A stretch of 64,000 bases of DNA from Phenylobacterium sp. Lineage in GTDB: Bacteria > Pseudomonadota > Alphaproteobacteria > Caulobacterales > Caulobacteraceae. The position numbers and the translations under genes were made by a program. Location: assembly GCF_019636135.1 (NCBI RefSeq), contig NZ_JAHBYD010000001.1:186001-250000 (forward strand). The letters run 5' to 3'. Below, piece by piece: positions 32,449 through 43,200 of this stretch. How positions within the stretch are numbered: position 1 is the stretch's first letter; each line of letters opens with the position of its first letter. The notes below the pieces were generated by a model. The model saw only the letters and a list, made by a program, of their open reading frames with translations. It searched no databases and had not been told where the DNA came from.

Positions 32449-33852
32449 ATGGGCCAGCGGCTGATCGTCGTCTCCAACCGCGTCAGCCCGCCGAGCGGCG
32501 AGGGCGAGGAGAGCGTGGGCGGCTTGGCCATGGCGCTGGCCGCGGCCTTGCGCGAATACTCCGGCGTCTGGTTCGGCTGGTCGGGCCAGACGACGCCGAA
32601 GTTCACCGGCGAGCTGAACGTTCAGGAGGTGGGCGGGGTCACCGCCGCCACGGTGGACCTCGAAGAGGTCGACGTCGACGAATACTACAACGGCTACGCC
32701 AACAAGACGCTCTGGCCGCTGTTCCACTACCGCACCGACCTGGCCGCTTTCGATCGCGCCTTCGGCGAAGGCTACCGGCGCGTCAACCGCCGCTTCGCCG
32801 AGACCCTGAGGCCGCTGATCCAGCCCGACGACCTGATCTGGGTGCATGACTACCACCTGATCCCGCTGGCGCGGGAGCTGCGCGCGCTGGGGGTCAAGAA
32901 CCGGATCGGCTTCTTCCTGCACGTGCCGTGGCCGGCGCACCAGGTGATGATCAACCTGCCTCGCCACCGCCAGCTCGTGGCGGCGATGTTCGACTACGAC
33001 CTCGTGGGCTTCCACACCGCCGAGTACCAGCAGGCGTTCGAGGAGTACGTGCTGAACGAAGCCGAGGGCATGACGCCGCGCGCGGGCGAACTGCGCGCGT
33101 TCGGCCGCCTCCTCGAAGTGGGCCACTTCCCGATCGGCATCGACGCCCCCGACTTCGCCCGCATGATGAAGACCGGCCGGGCGCGGCGCATGCGCGACCT
33201 GATGCGCGCCCACACCGTCTTCCGCCACCTGATCGTGGGCGTGGACCGGCTGGACTATTCCAAGGGCCTGGAGGAGCGGTTCCTCGGCTTCGAGACCTTC
33301 CTCACCCAGAACCCGGACCTGCGCCGCGAGGTCCTGATGCTGCAGATCGCGCCGCCGTCGCGGGAGTCGGTCGAAGCCTACCAGGAGATCCGCGGCCGGC
33401 TCGACGGGCTCTCGGGTCGGATCAACGGCGAGTTCGCCGACGTCGACTGGGCGCCGTTCCGGTGGGTGAACCGCAACTACCGCCGCGACGAGCTGGCCGG
33501 CATCTACGGCGCGGCCCGCGTCGGGCTCGTGACCCCCCTGCGCGACGGCATGAACCTGGTCGCGAAGGAGTATGTGGCCGCGCAGGACCCCGAGGATCCC
33601 GGCGTGCTGATCCTGTCCCGGTTCGCCGGCGCCGCGCGGCAATTGGGCGACGCCCTGCTCGTCAACCCCCACAGTCCCGAAGAGATCGCCGAGGCGCTGA
33701 AGCGTGCGCTCGGCATGGAGAAGGCCGAGCGCGTCCGCCGCTGGCGCGCGCTCTTCGAGAACGTCACCACCGAAGACGTCACCGCCTGGCGCGACAGCTT
33801 CGTGGCCGCGCTTGCCGGCAAGGGCGTGCTCAAGCCGGCGATGGTGGTGTGA
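32449..33852 (+). CDS. otsA: trehalose-6-phosphate synthase
   Basis: 467 residues, GT20 family. It shows VVSNRVSP at the N-terminus, the glucose-6-phosphate-binding HDYHLIPLARELR, FLHVPWPA, and VDRLDYSKGLEER near 265, with the UDP-binding region RDGMNLVAKEYVAAQ. It joins UDP-glucose and glucose 6-phosphate. With OtsB it makes trehalose for osmotic and desiccation protection. The divergent zwf uses the same glucose 6-phosphate pool. Confidence 0.96.
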   Translation: MGQRLIVVSNRVSPPSGEGEESVGGLAMALAAALREYSGVWFGWSGQTTPKFTGELNVQEVGGVTAATVDLEEVDVDEYYNGYANKTLWPLFHYRTDLAAFDRAFGEGYRRVNRRFAETLRPLIQPDDLIWVHDYHLIPLARELRALGVKNRIGFFLHVPWPAHQVMINLPRHRQLVAAMFDYDLVGFHTAEYQQAFEEYVLNEAEGMTPRAGELRAFGRLLEVGHFPIGIDAPDFARMMKTGRARRMRDLMRAHTVFRHLIVGVDRLDYSKGLEERFLGFETFLTQNPDLRREVLMLQIAPPSRESVEAYQEIRGRLDGLSGRINGEFADVDWAPFRWVNRNYRRDELAGIYGAARVGLVTPLRDGMNLVAKEYVAAQDPEDPGVLILSRFAGAARQLGDALLVNPHSPEEIAEALKRALGMEKAERVRRWRALFENVTTEDVTAWRDSFVAALAGKGVLKPAMVV

Positions 33853-33877
33853 TCCAACGAAACCGGCGCCGCCCAAC

Positions 33878-33920
33878 TCGACACCAAGCCCACCAAGGCC
33901 ACGAAGAGGCTGGCGCCGAC
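33878..33920. repeat. dispersed repeat copy, half of the 43.5-kb hairpin element
   Basis: A 43-base segment beginning TCGACACCAAGCCCACCAAG matches the reverse complement of 43515-43557 at 40 positions. It lies just after the otsA stop and before the DUF1330 stop. It lacks a partner arm here, so it appears to be a truncated copy of the longer inverted repeat at 43483-43559. Confidence 0.85.
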
Positions 33921-33927
33921 CTCGGTC

Positions 33928-34221
33928 TCAGCCCGCGTAGCCGTCGACGATGTAGACGCGGCTGGTCGAGGTGGCCTCGCGGATCGGCAGGATCGCCAGG
34001 TACTCCGGCGAGGTGCGCCAGGCCCGCGCCGCCTCGCGGCTCTCGAAGCGCAGCACCACGAGCTTGTCGGGCGGGCCGGGGCCGTCGACCCGCTCCGGGT
34101 CCCCGCCGCGGATCACATATTCCCCGCCGTACTTCGCGAGGATCGCGGGCACCTGCTGCGAATAGGTCTGGAACCGCTCGGGCTCGGTGACGACGATCTC
34201 GTTGATGACGTAGGCGGCCAT
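33928..34221 (-). CDS. DUF1330 family protein
   Basis: 97 residues from ATG 34221 (MAAYVINEIVVTEPERF); the open frame extends upstream but without similarity. It has the dimeric alpha-beta barrel pattern FQTYSQQVPAILAKYGGEYVIRGG, LVVLRFESREAARAW and SRVYIVDGY. DUF1330 proteins are small ferredoxin-fold proteins of unknown function. Single gene, convergent with otsA. Confidence 0.85.
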   Translation of the reverse strand: MAAYVINEIVVTEPERFQTYSQQVPAILAKYGGEYVIRGGDPERVDGPGPPDKLVVLRFESREAARAWRTSPEYLAILPIREATSTSRVYIVDGYAG

Positions 34222-34361
34222 GCCGGCGAGGCTAGCGTGCGGGTCGGCGGCGCGCCATCCGGCCGTCGCGGCGAAGGTTCCCCGCGGCCCGCCGCCCGAC
34301 ACAATCGGGAAACAGCCGGGGGCTAGGTCAGACCGGAATTCGAAGATGTGGGGGGGAAGCC

Positions 34362-35867
34362 ATGATCGTCCGCTCGCTGGCTGCGGCCGTCCTGTCGTTC
34401 AGCCTGCTGGCCGGGCCCGCCCTGGCCCAGGCGCCCGGCGGCTACCAGCCGCCCGCCGCGGCGCCCGCGGGCGCGCCGGCCACGCTGACGATCGGCCAGG
34501 GGGTGCTGAAGGGGTCGCGCGCCGAGGGCGTGGACTACTTCTACGCCATCCCGTTCGCGCCGGCGCCGGTGGGCGACCTGCGCTGGCGGCCGCCCGGCGC
34601 GGCCCCCGCCTGGACCGGCGAGCGCGACGCCACCGAGGCGCCGCCCAGTTGCCAGTCGAACGAGGACTGCCTCTACCTGAACGTCGTGCGGCCCGCCGGG
34701 GCGAAGCGGGGCGCCAGGCTCCCGGTCATCGTCTGGATCCACGGCAGCGCCTTCCGCGTCGGCCAGGCGATCGGCGCGTTCGGGGCCGACACCGAAGGGA
34801 CCGAGTTCGCGAAGAAGGGCGTCATCGTCGTCGGCGTGAACCACCGCCTGGGCCGCGCCGGCTGGTTCGCCCACCCCGCGCTCACGAAAGAGCCGGGGCT
34901 GACCGCCAACTACGGCAACATGGACCAGATCGCCGCCCTGAAGTGGGTGCAGGCCAACATCGCCGCGTTCGGGGGCGATCCGCGGAACGTGACCGCCGTG
35001 GGCGAAAGCGCCGGGGCCATGGGCATCCTCAACATGATGATCTCGCCTGAGGCGAAGGGGCTGTTCCAGCGGGCGGTCGTGGAGTCGGGCTTCGCGCGCA
35101 CCACGCCCACGCCCCTCGCGGACGCCGAGGCGACCGGCGTGAAGCTGGCCGAAGCCGCCGGCGTGACGGGCGACGGGCCCGAGGCGGCCGCGGCGCTGCG
35201 CAAGCTGCCGCTGAGCGCGCTGGGCGGGGCCGGCCGCATCGGCGCGCCCGGCGGGCCGTTCCCGGTGATGGACGGCAGGCTCTACGCCGAGACGGTCATC
35301 CAGGGCTTCACCGCGGGCCACGAGGCGAAGATCCCGCTGATCATCGGCGGCAACTCGCACGAGGCCAGCCTGGTGCGGCCGACGGCGGCGATGCTGGCGG
35401 CCCAGCCCGCCGAGCGGCAGGCGGCGCTGATGACGGTGTTCGGGGACGACAAGGGCAAGGCGATCAACGACTTCGTCACCGTCCAGTCGATCACCGAGCC
35501 CGACCGCGCCATCGCCCGCCTGCACGCGAGGAACGGCGCCCCGATGTGGCTCTACTACTTCAGCTACGTCCCGGCGGCCGAGGCGGCGCGCAAGCCCTAT
35601 GGCGCGGCCCACGTGGACGAGGTCCGCTTCGTCTTCGGCCAGCCGCGGGCCTCGTTCGCGGGGGAAGACCTGCCGCTCTCCGACGCCATGAACCGGTACT
35701 GGGCCAACTTCGCCAGGACCGGCCGCCCCGGCGCCGTGGGCGGCGTCGCCTGGCCGAAGTTCGACCTCGCCCGCGAGGCCCAGATCGAGTTCGGCGCCGA
35801 GGGGCCGAAGGTCCGCGAGCACCTGTTGAAGGACTGGCGCGACTTCGTCGAGGCCCAGGCGAAGTAG
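34362..35867 (+). CDS. secreted type B carboxylesterase (copy 1)
   Basis: 501 residues with a signal peptide (LAGPALAQ). Alpha/beta-hydrolase with Ser in VGESAGAMG, and the triad acid and His probably in IGGNSHEASLV and YGAAHVDEV. The oxyanion motif is HGSAF where most family members, including the neighbour at 36355, have HGGG. This may alter the hole or the acyl specificity. It hydrolyses carboxyl esters outside the cytoplasm. A paralogue lies convergent 0.5 kb downstream. Confidence 0.92.
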   Translation: MIVRSLAAAVLSFSLLAGPALAQAPGGYQPPAAAPAGAPATLTIGQGVLKGSRAEGVDYFYAIPFAPAPVGDLRWRPPGAAPAWTGERDATEAPPSCQSNEDCLYLNVVRPAGAKRGARLPVIVWIHGSAFRVGQAIGAFGADTEGTEFAKKGVIVVGVNHRLGRAGWFAHPALTKEPGLTANYGNMDQIAALKWVQANIAAFGGDPRNVTAVGESAGAMGILNMMISPEAKGLFQRAVVESGFARTTPTPLADAEATGVKLAEAAGVTGDGPEAAAALRKLPLSALGGAGRIGAPGGPFPVMDGRLYAETVIQGFTAGHEAKIPLIIGGNSHEASLVRPTAAMLAAQPAERQAALMTVFGDDKGKAINDFVTVQSITEPDRAIARLHARNGAPMWLYYFSYVPAAEAARKPYGAAHVDEVRFVFGQPRASFAGEDLPLSDAMNRYWANFARTGRPGAVGGVAWPKFDLAREAQIEFGAEGPKVREHLLKDWRDFVEAQAK

Positions 35868-36002
35868 AGCCTCCCCATCCCGCTGCGGTCGACCAGGCCG
35901 GTCTCGGGGTCGCGCCGAATCCGTTCGGCGTTCCGTCGCGCAACCGACACGAGGCTGTCGCACGCCCCGGTCCATACTGCCGCCCGTGTAATGGAGGCGT
36001 GC

Positions 36003-36419
36003 ATGCTCGATACCGGGTTCGAGGTCCGCGACACGGCGATGGTCCTGACGGCGGCCTATGTCCTGTGGGGCGGATGGCTGGTGACCGCGGCCGGCGTCGT
36101 CGCCTGCCGCCGCCTCATGAGGACGCCGGGCTCGCGCCGGCGCGGCGCAGAGCTCCTGGCCGCGACCTTCGCGCCGGTCGCCCACATCGCGCTCTGGGCC
36201 GCGATGGCGCGCTTCGCCGACGGCGGAAGCGACATGGGGACGGCCGGGTTCGCGGCCGCCGCCGGCCTCCACCTCCTGATGGTCTTCGCCGGGCCGATGG
36301 AGGCGATGCGCCGGGCCGCCGCCCTGCCGCCGCGCGCCGGACGGCCCACCCGCCTTACGGTGCGATCCGCAGGGACGGCGGCGCCGAGCGCTGCTGCGCG
36401 TCGAGCGGGCCTCGCCTGA
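36003..36419 (+). CDS. small membrane protein, uncharacterised
   Basis: 138 residues from ATG 36003, preceded by GGAGG at a good distance; an in-frame ATG 12 bases upstream is the alternative. Three hydrophobic segments (VLTAAYVLWGGWLVTAAGVV, AELLAATFAPVAHIALWAAM, FAAAAGLHLLMVFAGPM) make it an integral membrane protein. The C-terminal 22 residues overlap the convergent esterase gene, so either the end or the whole gene may be wrong. I do not recognise it. The hydrophobic organisation and ribosome binding site favour a real gene. Confidence 0.5.
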   Translation: MLDTGFEVRDTAMVLTAAYVLWGGWLVTAAGVVACRRLMRTPGSRRRGAELLAATFAPVAHIALWAAMARFADGGSDMGTAGFAAAAGLHLLMVFAGPMEAMRRAAALPPRAGRPTRLTVRSAGTAAPSAAARRAGLA

Positions 36420-37803
36420 AGCCCTCGCGCACGCCGCCGGGCGAGCCGAACTCCAGCAGGCGGTCGGTCCTGGCGTCGTAGGCCGGCCAGTCGGCGCAGG
36501 GGCGGCCGGTCCTGGCGAAGTCGACCCAGCAGCCGTGCATGCGGGCGGCCATGGCGCGGTCCTCGTCGCTGACCGCGCTCATCGGCGTGCGCCGGCCCCA
36601 GTATTCGAAGACGTACTGGATCTCGGCGGCGTGGGCGGCGCGCGTCATGCCCGACGAGCGGAAGCGGCTGCCGACGTAGGAGAAGTGGTAGAGGTACGCG
36701 GGCTTGCCCGTCGCCGCGCGGCCGGCGATCCAGCGGGCGGGGGCGCCGAACATGCGGTCGGTGAAGCGGTCGCGGTCGGCGTCGGTCCTGAGCTGCTCGC
36801 CGGGGCCCAGCAGGCCGCCGAACGCGACGGCGTCCTCGCCCGAGTTCCAGCCGATGATCAGGGGCGCGTCGATGGCGCGGCCGCGCCTGAACGCCTGGGC
36901 GGGGCTCAGCGTCATCAGCTTGCCGTCCTGGAACGGGCCGTAGTCGCCGGCGAGCGGGACCAGCTTCTCGAACGGGATCTCGCGCAGTTGCGCGGCGGTG
37001 GCGTTCGGCGGCGCGCCGGCCTTGACGAGCGCCTCGGCGCCCGCGGCCTCCATCGTCGCCAGCGAGCGCGGCGGCGACCAGCCGCCGCCCGACTGCACGA
37101 TGGCGCCCTTGAAGAGGCCCCTGGCGCCCGGCGTCGCGAGCAGCGCCAGCACGCTGGCCCCGCCCGCGCTCTCGCCGAAGACGGTGACGTTGGCCGGGTC
37201 GCCGCCGAACGCGGCGATGTTCCGCCGCACCCACTTCAGCGCCGCGATCTGGTCCATCAGCCCGAAGTTGCCCGTGGGCTCCGCGCCCGCCGCCTTGGTC
37301 AGCGCCGGATGCGCCAGGTAGCCCAGCGCCCCCAGCCGGTAGTTGATCGAGACCAGGACCACGCCGTCGCGGGCGAAGTTCTGGCCGTCGTAGACCCAGC
37401 CGGCGCCGACCCGGTGGCCGCCGCCGTGGATCCACACCATCACCGGGGCCTTCTTCACCGCTTTCGGCGCGAAGACGTAGAGCTGCAGGCAGTCCTCCGA
37501 GACCGGCCCGTTGGCGCCGCCGAAGGCATTGGGCGAGCCGTCGGCGTTCATCGGCTGCGGGCACGACGGGCCGTTCTTCGTGGCGTCGCGCCGGCTGCTC
37601 CAGCGCGTCGGCGCCTGCGGCGGCCGCCAGCGGAGCGCGCCGACAGGGGCCGCGGCATAGGGTACGGCGCGGAAGATGTTCGCCCGATCGGTCGCCTCGC
37701 CGGTGACGATCCCGGTCTGCGTCCTCGCCGTCGGGGCCTGGGCCCACGCCGCCCCGGCCGCCGCCAGCCCGAACGCCGCCGCCAACCCCGCGAGCTTCCG
37801 CAT
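36355..37803 (-). CDS. secreted type B carboxylesterase (copy 2)
   Basis: 482 residues from ATG 37803 (MRKLAGLAAAFGLAAAGAAWA, signal peptide). Long frames continue upstream, but only this start gives a signal peptide. Catalytic Ser in FGESAGGAS, oxyanion loop HGGGHRVG, acid/His probably in GWNSGEDAV and TRAAHAAEIQ. Related to copy 1 at 34362 (NYRLGALGYLAHPAL, IAAFGGDPANVT), but more canonical around the oxyanion hole. The two genes converge. Confidence 0.92.
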   Translation of the reverse strand: MRKLAGLAAAFGLAAAGAAWAQAPTARTQTGIVTGEATDRANIFRAVPYAAAPVGALRWRPPQAPTRWSSRRDATKNGPSCPQPMNADGSPNAFGGANGPVSEDCLQLYVFAPKAVKKAPVMVWIHGGGHRVGAGWVYDGQNFARDGVVLVSINYRLGALGYLAHPALTKAAGAEPTGNFGLMDQIAALKWVRRNIAAFGGDPANVTVFGESAGGASVLALLATPGARGLFKGAIVQSGGGWSPPRSLATMEAAGAEALVKAGAPPNATAAQLREIPFEKLVPLAGDYGPFQDGKLMTLSPAQAFRRGRAIDAPLIIGWNSGEDAVAFGGLLGPGEQLRTDADRDRFTDRMFGAPARWIAGRAATGKPAYLYHFSYVGSRFRSSGMTRAAHAAEIQYVFEYWGRRTPMSAVSDEDRAMAARMHGCWVDFARTGRPCADWPAYDARTDRLLEFGSPGGVREGFRRGPLDAQQRSAPPSLRIAP

Positions 37804-37944
37804 GACGCCTCCCGTGACCTGCGCCGGAACTAGGCCCGTTTTGCGCGCGGGCGGCAACGGCCGTCCTTTCGGCCACGGCGGCGGAGGCGGCGGGCCGCCG
37901 GCCTGATTCCCCGTGGGACCTTGACTCCGATGTCCCGAGGAATA

Positions 37945-37959
37945 GAACAAAGTCGGAAC
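37945..37959. promoter_or_regulatory. LexA (SOS) box of the mutasome operon
   Basis: GAAC-AAAGTCG-GAAC is the reverse complement of the alphaproteobacterial GTTC-N7-GTTC LexA site, without mismatch. It lies 18 nt before the imuA ATG at 37978, with AAGGAG in between as ribosome binding site. Confidence 0.85.
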
Positions 37960-37977
37960 ATAAGGAGTCCCGAAGCC

Positions 37978-38763
37978 ATGTCCGGATCTCGCGGCAGGCT
38001 GGCCGCGATACGGGCGACGATCGCGGCCCTGGAGGCCGGCGGGCGGCCGGACGCAGGCGTGCTGCCCTTCGGCGACGAAGGGCTGGACGGGCGGCTGCCG
38101 GGCGGCGGACTGGCGCTCGGGCGCTGGCACGAGATCGTGGGCGTGGGGCTGGAAGCCGAGACCAGCGCCGCGCCGTCGGCGTTCGCCGCGCTGATGGCCG
38201 CGCCACTGGCGAAGAAGGGCGAGGCGGTCTGGGTGCTGCGCCGCGACGACCTCTGGGCGCCGGGGCTGGAGGGGCTGGGCTTTCCGCCCGAACGGCTGAT
38301 CCAGGTCTGCGCCCGCGACGAGGCCGAGGCGCTGGCGGTGATGGAGGACGCGCTGGGGACCGTGGGCGTCTCGGCGGTGTTCGGCGAGGTCGAGGCGGTG
38401 GACCTGACCGCGGGGCGCCGGCTGCAACTCGCCTGCGAGCGGCGCGGGACGACGGGGTTCGTGATCAAGCGCCGGCCGTTCGGCGGGACCGGCAAGGCCG
38501 AGGCGGCGGGCTCCGTCACCGCCAGCCGCTGGCGCGTGAAGTCGGCGCCGTCCGAACCGGCGGCGGACGAATTCGGGCTGGGCGCGCCGCGCTTCGAAGT
38601 GGCGCTGGAGCGCTGTCGCGGCGGGCGGACCGGCGCATGGATCCTCGAGGCCGATCGGGCCTATTCCTGGGAGGCAGGCGATGTCGCGCATCCTCTGCGC
38701 CTGGTCGCCGACCTGGGCGATCGCGAACTGGCGCCGGCGAGCGGGCGCCGCAGAGCAGCCTGA
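37978..38763 (+). CDS. imuA: ImuA, RecA-like mutasome accessory protein
   Basis: 261 residues from ATG 37978. The organisation fits ImuA of damage-inducible mutagenesis operons: an N-terminal helix, then a RecA-like core without a Walker A lysine (PGGGLALGRWHEIVG, AVWVLRRDDLWAPGL, LQLACERRGTTGFVIKR). Function: works with ImuB and DnaE2 in translesion synthesis. It overlaps imuB by 83 bases. The LexA box upstream supports SOS induction. Confidence 0.92.
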   Translation: MSGSRGRLAAIRATIAALEAGGRPDAGVLPFGDEGLDGRLPGGGLALGRWHEIVGVGLEAETSAAPSAFAALMAAPLAKKGEAVWVLRRDDLWAPGLEGLGFPPERLIQVCARDEAEALAVMEDALGTVGVSAVFGEVEAVDLTAGRRLQLACERRGTTGFVIKRRPFGGTGKAEAAGSVTASRWRVKSAPSEPAADEFGLGAPRFEVALERCRGGRTGAWILEADRAYSWEAGDVAHPLRLVADLGDRELAPASGRRRAA

Positions 38764-40222
38764 CGCGCCGCTCCCGCCGTTCGCACTGGTCGAGACGGTG
38801 AAGCAGGCGCGCCGGCTGGCGGCGGTGTCGCGCGAGGCGATGGCGCTGGGGCTCCACGCCGGCCAGAAGGCGACCGACGCGGCGGCCCTGGTCCCGGACC
38901 TCGTGACCGCCGACGCCGAGCCGGAGGCCGACGCCGAGGCTCTGCGGGCGCTCGTCGACTGGTGCGTGCGGTTCTCGCCGGCGGTGGCGGCCGATGCGCC
39001 CGACGGGCTCTTCCTCGACATCTCGGGGGTCTCGCACCTCTGGGGCGGCGAGGCGGGGATGCTGGCGGACTTCCGCGCGCGGCTCGCGGACAACGGTCTG
39101 CCGTTCCGCCTCGCCATCGCCGACACGCCGGGCGCCGCCTGGGCCCTGGCGCACTATGGGCCGGACGGGACCATCGCGTCGCCGGGCTGGCAGGGCGAAC
39201 TCCTGAGGCCGTTGCCGCCGCAGGCCCTGCGGCTCGACCCGGACGCCGCCGCCCAGATCCAGCGCCTGGGCCTGCGCCGCGTGGGCCAGCTCATGGAGAT
39301 CGCCCGCGCGCCGCTGGGCCGCCGCTTCGGCCGGGCGACGCTGGAACGGCTCGACCAGGCGCTGGGCCGCAGCGCCGAGGCGCTGGCCTTCCGCCGCCCG
39401 GCGACGCCCTGGGTCGCGCGGCTGGCCTTCTTCGAGCCGATCAGCGCGCCCGAGGACATGGCGCGCGTCACCGAGGACGTCACCGCCAGGCTCTGCGCCC
39501 GGCTGGAGCGCGAGGGCCGCGGCGGGCGGCGCTTCGAGATCGCCTTCCACCGGGTCGACGGCAAGACGCCCAGCCTGGCCGTCGGCCTGTCGCTGGCGGG
39601 GCGTGACGCCAGGCGGATCGCCCGGCTCCTCCAGCCCAGGCTGGAGACGGTCGACCCCGGCTTCGGGATCGAGTCGGTGACGATCTGCGCCTACGCCGTC
39701 GAGGCGGTCTCGGGCCGCCAGGCGCGGCTGGACGCCGGTCAGGACCCCGCGGTCGAGGATGGCCTGGCCCCCCTCGTCGACCGCCTGGTCAACCGCCTGG
39801 GCCCCACCCGCGTCTTCCGCGCCCGCCCGCGCGAGAGCCATGTGCCGGAGCTCTCGGTCGGCCGCGACCTGCCACTGGAGACGCCCACAGCCGAAACACC
39901 TCCGTGGGACCGCGAGACGCCCCGGCCCGTGCGCCTGTTCCGCCAGCCCGAGCCGCTGGAGGCGGTGATCGCGCTCACCCCCGACGACCCGCCCAGCCAG
40001 TTCCGCTGGCGCGGCCGCGTACACCGCGTGCGCCGCGCGGAGGGGCCGGAGCGCATCGCCCGGGAATGGTGGAAGCAGGACATCGGCGACGTCTCGGTGC
40101 GCCACGTGCGCGACTACTACCGCGTGGAAGACACGGGCGGCGGCCGCTTCTGGCTGTTCCGCTCGGGCCTCTACCAGCCGGACGAGCCCGCCAGGTGGTG
40201 GCTGCACGGGCTGTTCCCATGA
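38681..40222 (+). CDS. imuB: ImuB, catalytically inactive Y-family polymerase homologue
   Basis: 513 residues. The Y-family fold is visible ([33 protein letters not shown]), but the N-terminal catalytic Asp motif is replaced by [12 protein letters not shown], as is known for ImuB, which bridges the beta clamp and DnaE2 rather than polymerising. The C-terminal tail ([20 protein letters not shown]) is the domain expected to contact partners. It overlaps imuA at the start and dnaE2 at the end (ATGA). Confidence 0.94.
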   Translation: MSRILCAWSPTWAIANWRRRAGAAEQPDAPLPPFALVETVKQARRLAAVSREAMALGLHAGQKATDAAALVPDLVTADAEPEADAEALRALVDWCVRFSPAVAADAPDGLFLDISGVSHLWGGEAGMLADFRARLADNGLPFRLAIADTPGAAWALAHYGPDGTIASPGWQGELLRPLPPQALRLDPDAAAQIQRLGLRRVGQLMEIARAPLGRRFGRATLERLDQALGRSAEALAFRRPATPWVARLAFFEPISAPEDMARVTEDVTARLCARLEREGRGGRRFEIAFHRVDGKTPSLAVGLSLAGRDARRIARLLQPRLETVDPGFGIESVTICAYAVEAVSGRQARLDAGQDPAVEDGLAPLVDRLVNRLGPTRVFRARPRESHVPELSVGRDLPLETPTAETPPWDRETPRPVRLFRQPEPLEAVIALTPDDPPSQFRWRGRVHRVRRAEGPERIAREWWKQDIGDVSVRHVRDYYRVEDTGGGRFWLFRSGLYQPDEPARWWLHGLFP

Positions 40223-43200
40223 CCCGTTACGCCGAACTCCAGGCCACCACGAACTTCTCGTTCCTGCGCGGCGCGTCGCACCCGGCGGAGCTGGTGACAG
40301 AGGCGGCCGCCCTGGGCGTCGAGGCCGTGGGGATCTGCGACCGGAACTCGCTGGCCGGGGTCGTGCGGGGCTGGCGGCGGCAGGAGGAGCTGCGCCGGCA
40401 GGGCGCGAAGGTGCGCGCGCTCACCGGCTGCCGCCTGGACTTCGCCGACGCGACGCCCAGCCTGCTCGTCTATCCCTCCGACCGCGAGGCCTACGGGCGG
40501 CTGACCCGCCTGCTCACCGTCGGCCAGCGGCGCGCGGAGAAGGGCGCGTGCGAGCTGCACTGGGAGGACTTCCGGGCGGCTGCGGAGGGCCAACTGGTGC
40601 TGGTGGTCCCGCCCGAGCGGCTGGACGAGCGTTTCGAGGGCGAGCTCGCCCGCATCGCCGGCGAGCTGCCCGACGTCTGGCTGGCCGCCTCGCGCCGCTA
40701 CGGCGCGCGCGACCTGCACCGCCTCTCGCGCCTGGCGGCGCTCGCCGAGCGCCACGGCGCGCCGATGACAGCCACCAACGACGTCCACCACCACGGCCCC
40801 GAACGGCGGGCCTTGCAGGACGTGCTCACCTGCATCCGCGAAGGCTGCACGATCCACGAGGCGGGCCTCATCCTGGCCGCCAACGCCGAGCGCCACCTGA
40901 AGGCGCCGCAGGAGATGGCGCGCCTGTTCGCGAAGTTCCCCGGCGCCGTCGAGCGCAGCGCCGAGATCGCCGACCGCATCGGCTTCGACCTCTCCCAGCT
41001 CCGCTACGAATACCCCGACGAACCGGTGCCGCCCGGCAAGACGGCGATCCAGCACCTGCGCGACCTCAGTTGGGCGGGCGCCGCGAAACGCTATCCCGGC
41101 GGGCCGCCGCCGCATGTCGCCCGCATCCTCGAGCACGAGCTCGACATGATCGCGCGGCTCGACTACCCCAACTACTTCCTGACGGTGCACGACATCGTGC
41201 GCCACGCCCGCGACGAGCTGGGCATCCTCTGCCAGGGCCGTGGCTCGGCCGCCAATTCGTGCGTCTGCTACTGCCTGGAGGTCACGGCGGTCGATCCGAC
41301 TCAGCCGGGGCAGGAGCTGCTCTTCTCCCGCTTCCTTTCCGAGAACCGTGGCGAGCCGCCCGACATCGACGTCGATTTCGAGCACGAGCGGCGCGAGGAG
41401 GTGATGCAGTACGTCTACGCGCGCTATGGCCGCCACCGCGCCGCCATCGTGGCGACCGTCATCCACTACCGCCCGCGCATGGCCATCCGCCAGGTGGGCA
41501 AGGCGCTGGGGCTGACCGAGGACATCACCGCGGCGCTGGCGGGCACGGTCTGGGGGTCATACGGCGACGACGTGCCGGACGAGCATATCCGCCAGGTCGG
41601 GCTGGACCCCGACGCGCCCGAGATCCGCCGCGCCACCGCGCTCGCCCAGGAGCTGCTCAAGTTCCCCCGCCACCTGTCGCAGCACGTGGGCGGCTACGTG
41701 CTGACGAAGCGCCGGCTGGACGAGACGGTCCCCATCGGCAACGCGGCCATGGAGGACCGCACCTTCATCGAGTGGGACAAGGACGACATCGACGCGCTGG
41801 GCCTCATGAAGGTGGACGTCCTGGCGCTGGGGATGCTGACGGCGCTTAAGAAGGCCTTCGATCTCCTGCCCCCGCTCAAGGACGGGTCGCGGGTGACCGA
41901 CATCGCCCACATCCCCCAGGGCGAGGCCGCCGTCTACGACATGCTCTGCAAGGCGGACTCCATCGGCGTGTTCCAGGTGGAGAGCCGGGCGCAGATGTCG
42001 ATGCTGCCGCGGCTGAAGCCCAGGACGTTCTACGACCTGGTGATCGAGGTGGCGATCGTCCGCCCCGGCCCGATCCAGGGGGACATGGTGCATCCCTACC
42101 TGAAGCGCCGGGAGAAGCCCCACCTCGTCGACTATCCCCGGCCGGGGCCGGGATATCCGCCGGACGAGCTGGAAAACATCCTGAAGAAGACCCTGGGCGT
42201 GCCGCTCTTCCAGGAGCAGGCGATGAAGATCGCCATCACGGGCGCCGAGTTCTCGGACGACGACGCCGACGGCCTGCGCCGCTCCATGGCCACCTTCCGC
42301 AACCTGGGGAGCGTGGGGGACTACGAGGAGAAGTTCGTCGGCGGCATGACCCGCCGCGGCTACGACCGCGACTTCGCCGAGCGGTGCTTCAAGCAGATCG
42401 AGGGCTTCGGCAGCTACGGCTTCCCGGAGAGCCACGCGATCAGCTTCGCGCTCCTGGTCTACGCCTCGGCCTGGGTGAAGTGCTTCCACCCCGACGCCTT
42501 CCTGGTCTCGCTGCTCAACAGCCAGCCCATGGGCTTCTACCAGCCGGCCCAGCTCGTCCGCGACGCGCGCGAGCACGGCGTGGAGGTGCGTCCGCCCGAC
42601 GTGATGTTCAGCGACTGGCATTCGACGGTCGAAGAGAAGGACGATCCGCGGGAAAAGCTTCGGCCCGTCCGCCTCGGCCTGCATCAGGTCAAGGGGCTGA
42701 AGAAGGATGCCGACGAAGCTGCGCTCGTCCGCGCCCGCGAAGCCGGGGCGCGCTCGGTGCAGGACTTCGCGCGGCTGGGCGGCTTTTCCCGCCGCTCGCT
42801 GGAGCTGCTGGCCGAGGCCGACGCGTTCCGCAGCCTGGGCCTTTCCCGGCGCGAGGCGCTGTGGGCCGTGAAGGGCCTCTCCGGCGAGTGGAACGCGGAG
42901 AAGGCCGCGCCGCTGCTGCTGCGCCAGAAGACCCGCGAGGCGCAGGTGCTGCTGCCCTTCATGAGCGCCTCGCAGCGGATCGCCGAGGACTACCGCACGA
43001 CCAGCCTGTCGCTGAGCGGCCACCCGGTGGAGTTCTTCCGCGAGGACCTGGCGCGCGAGGGCGTCGTCACCTGCGAGACCCTGAAGACGGTGCGCGACAA
43101 GACCCGCCTCGCCGTGGGCGGCCTGGTCCTCGTCCGCCAGCGGCCCGGCACCGCCAAGGGCGTGGTCTTCATGACCCTGGAGGACGAGACCGGCATCGCC

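Noticed and set aside
30991..33876. 961-codon minus-strand frame across zwf, otsB and otsA
   Set aside because: It spans three well-defined genes on the other strand or frame and has no motif of its own.
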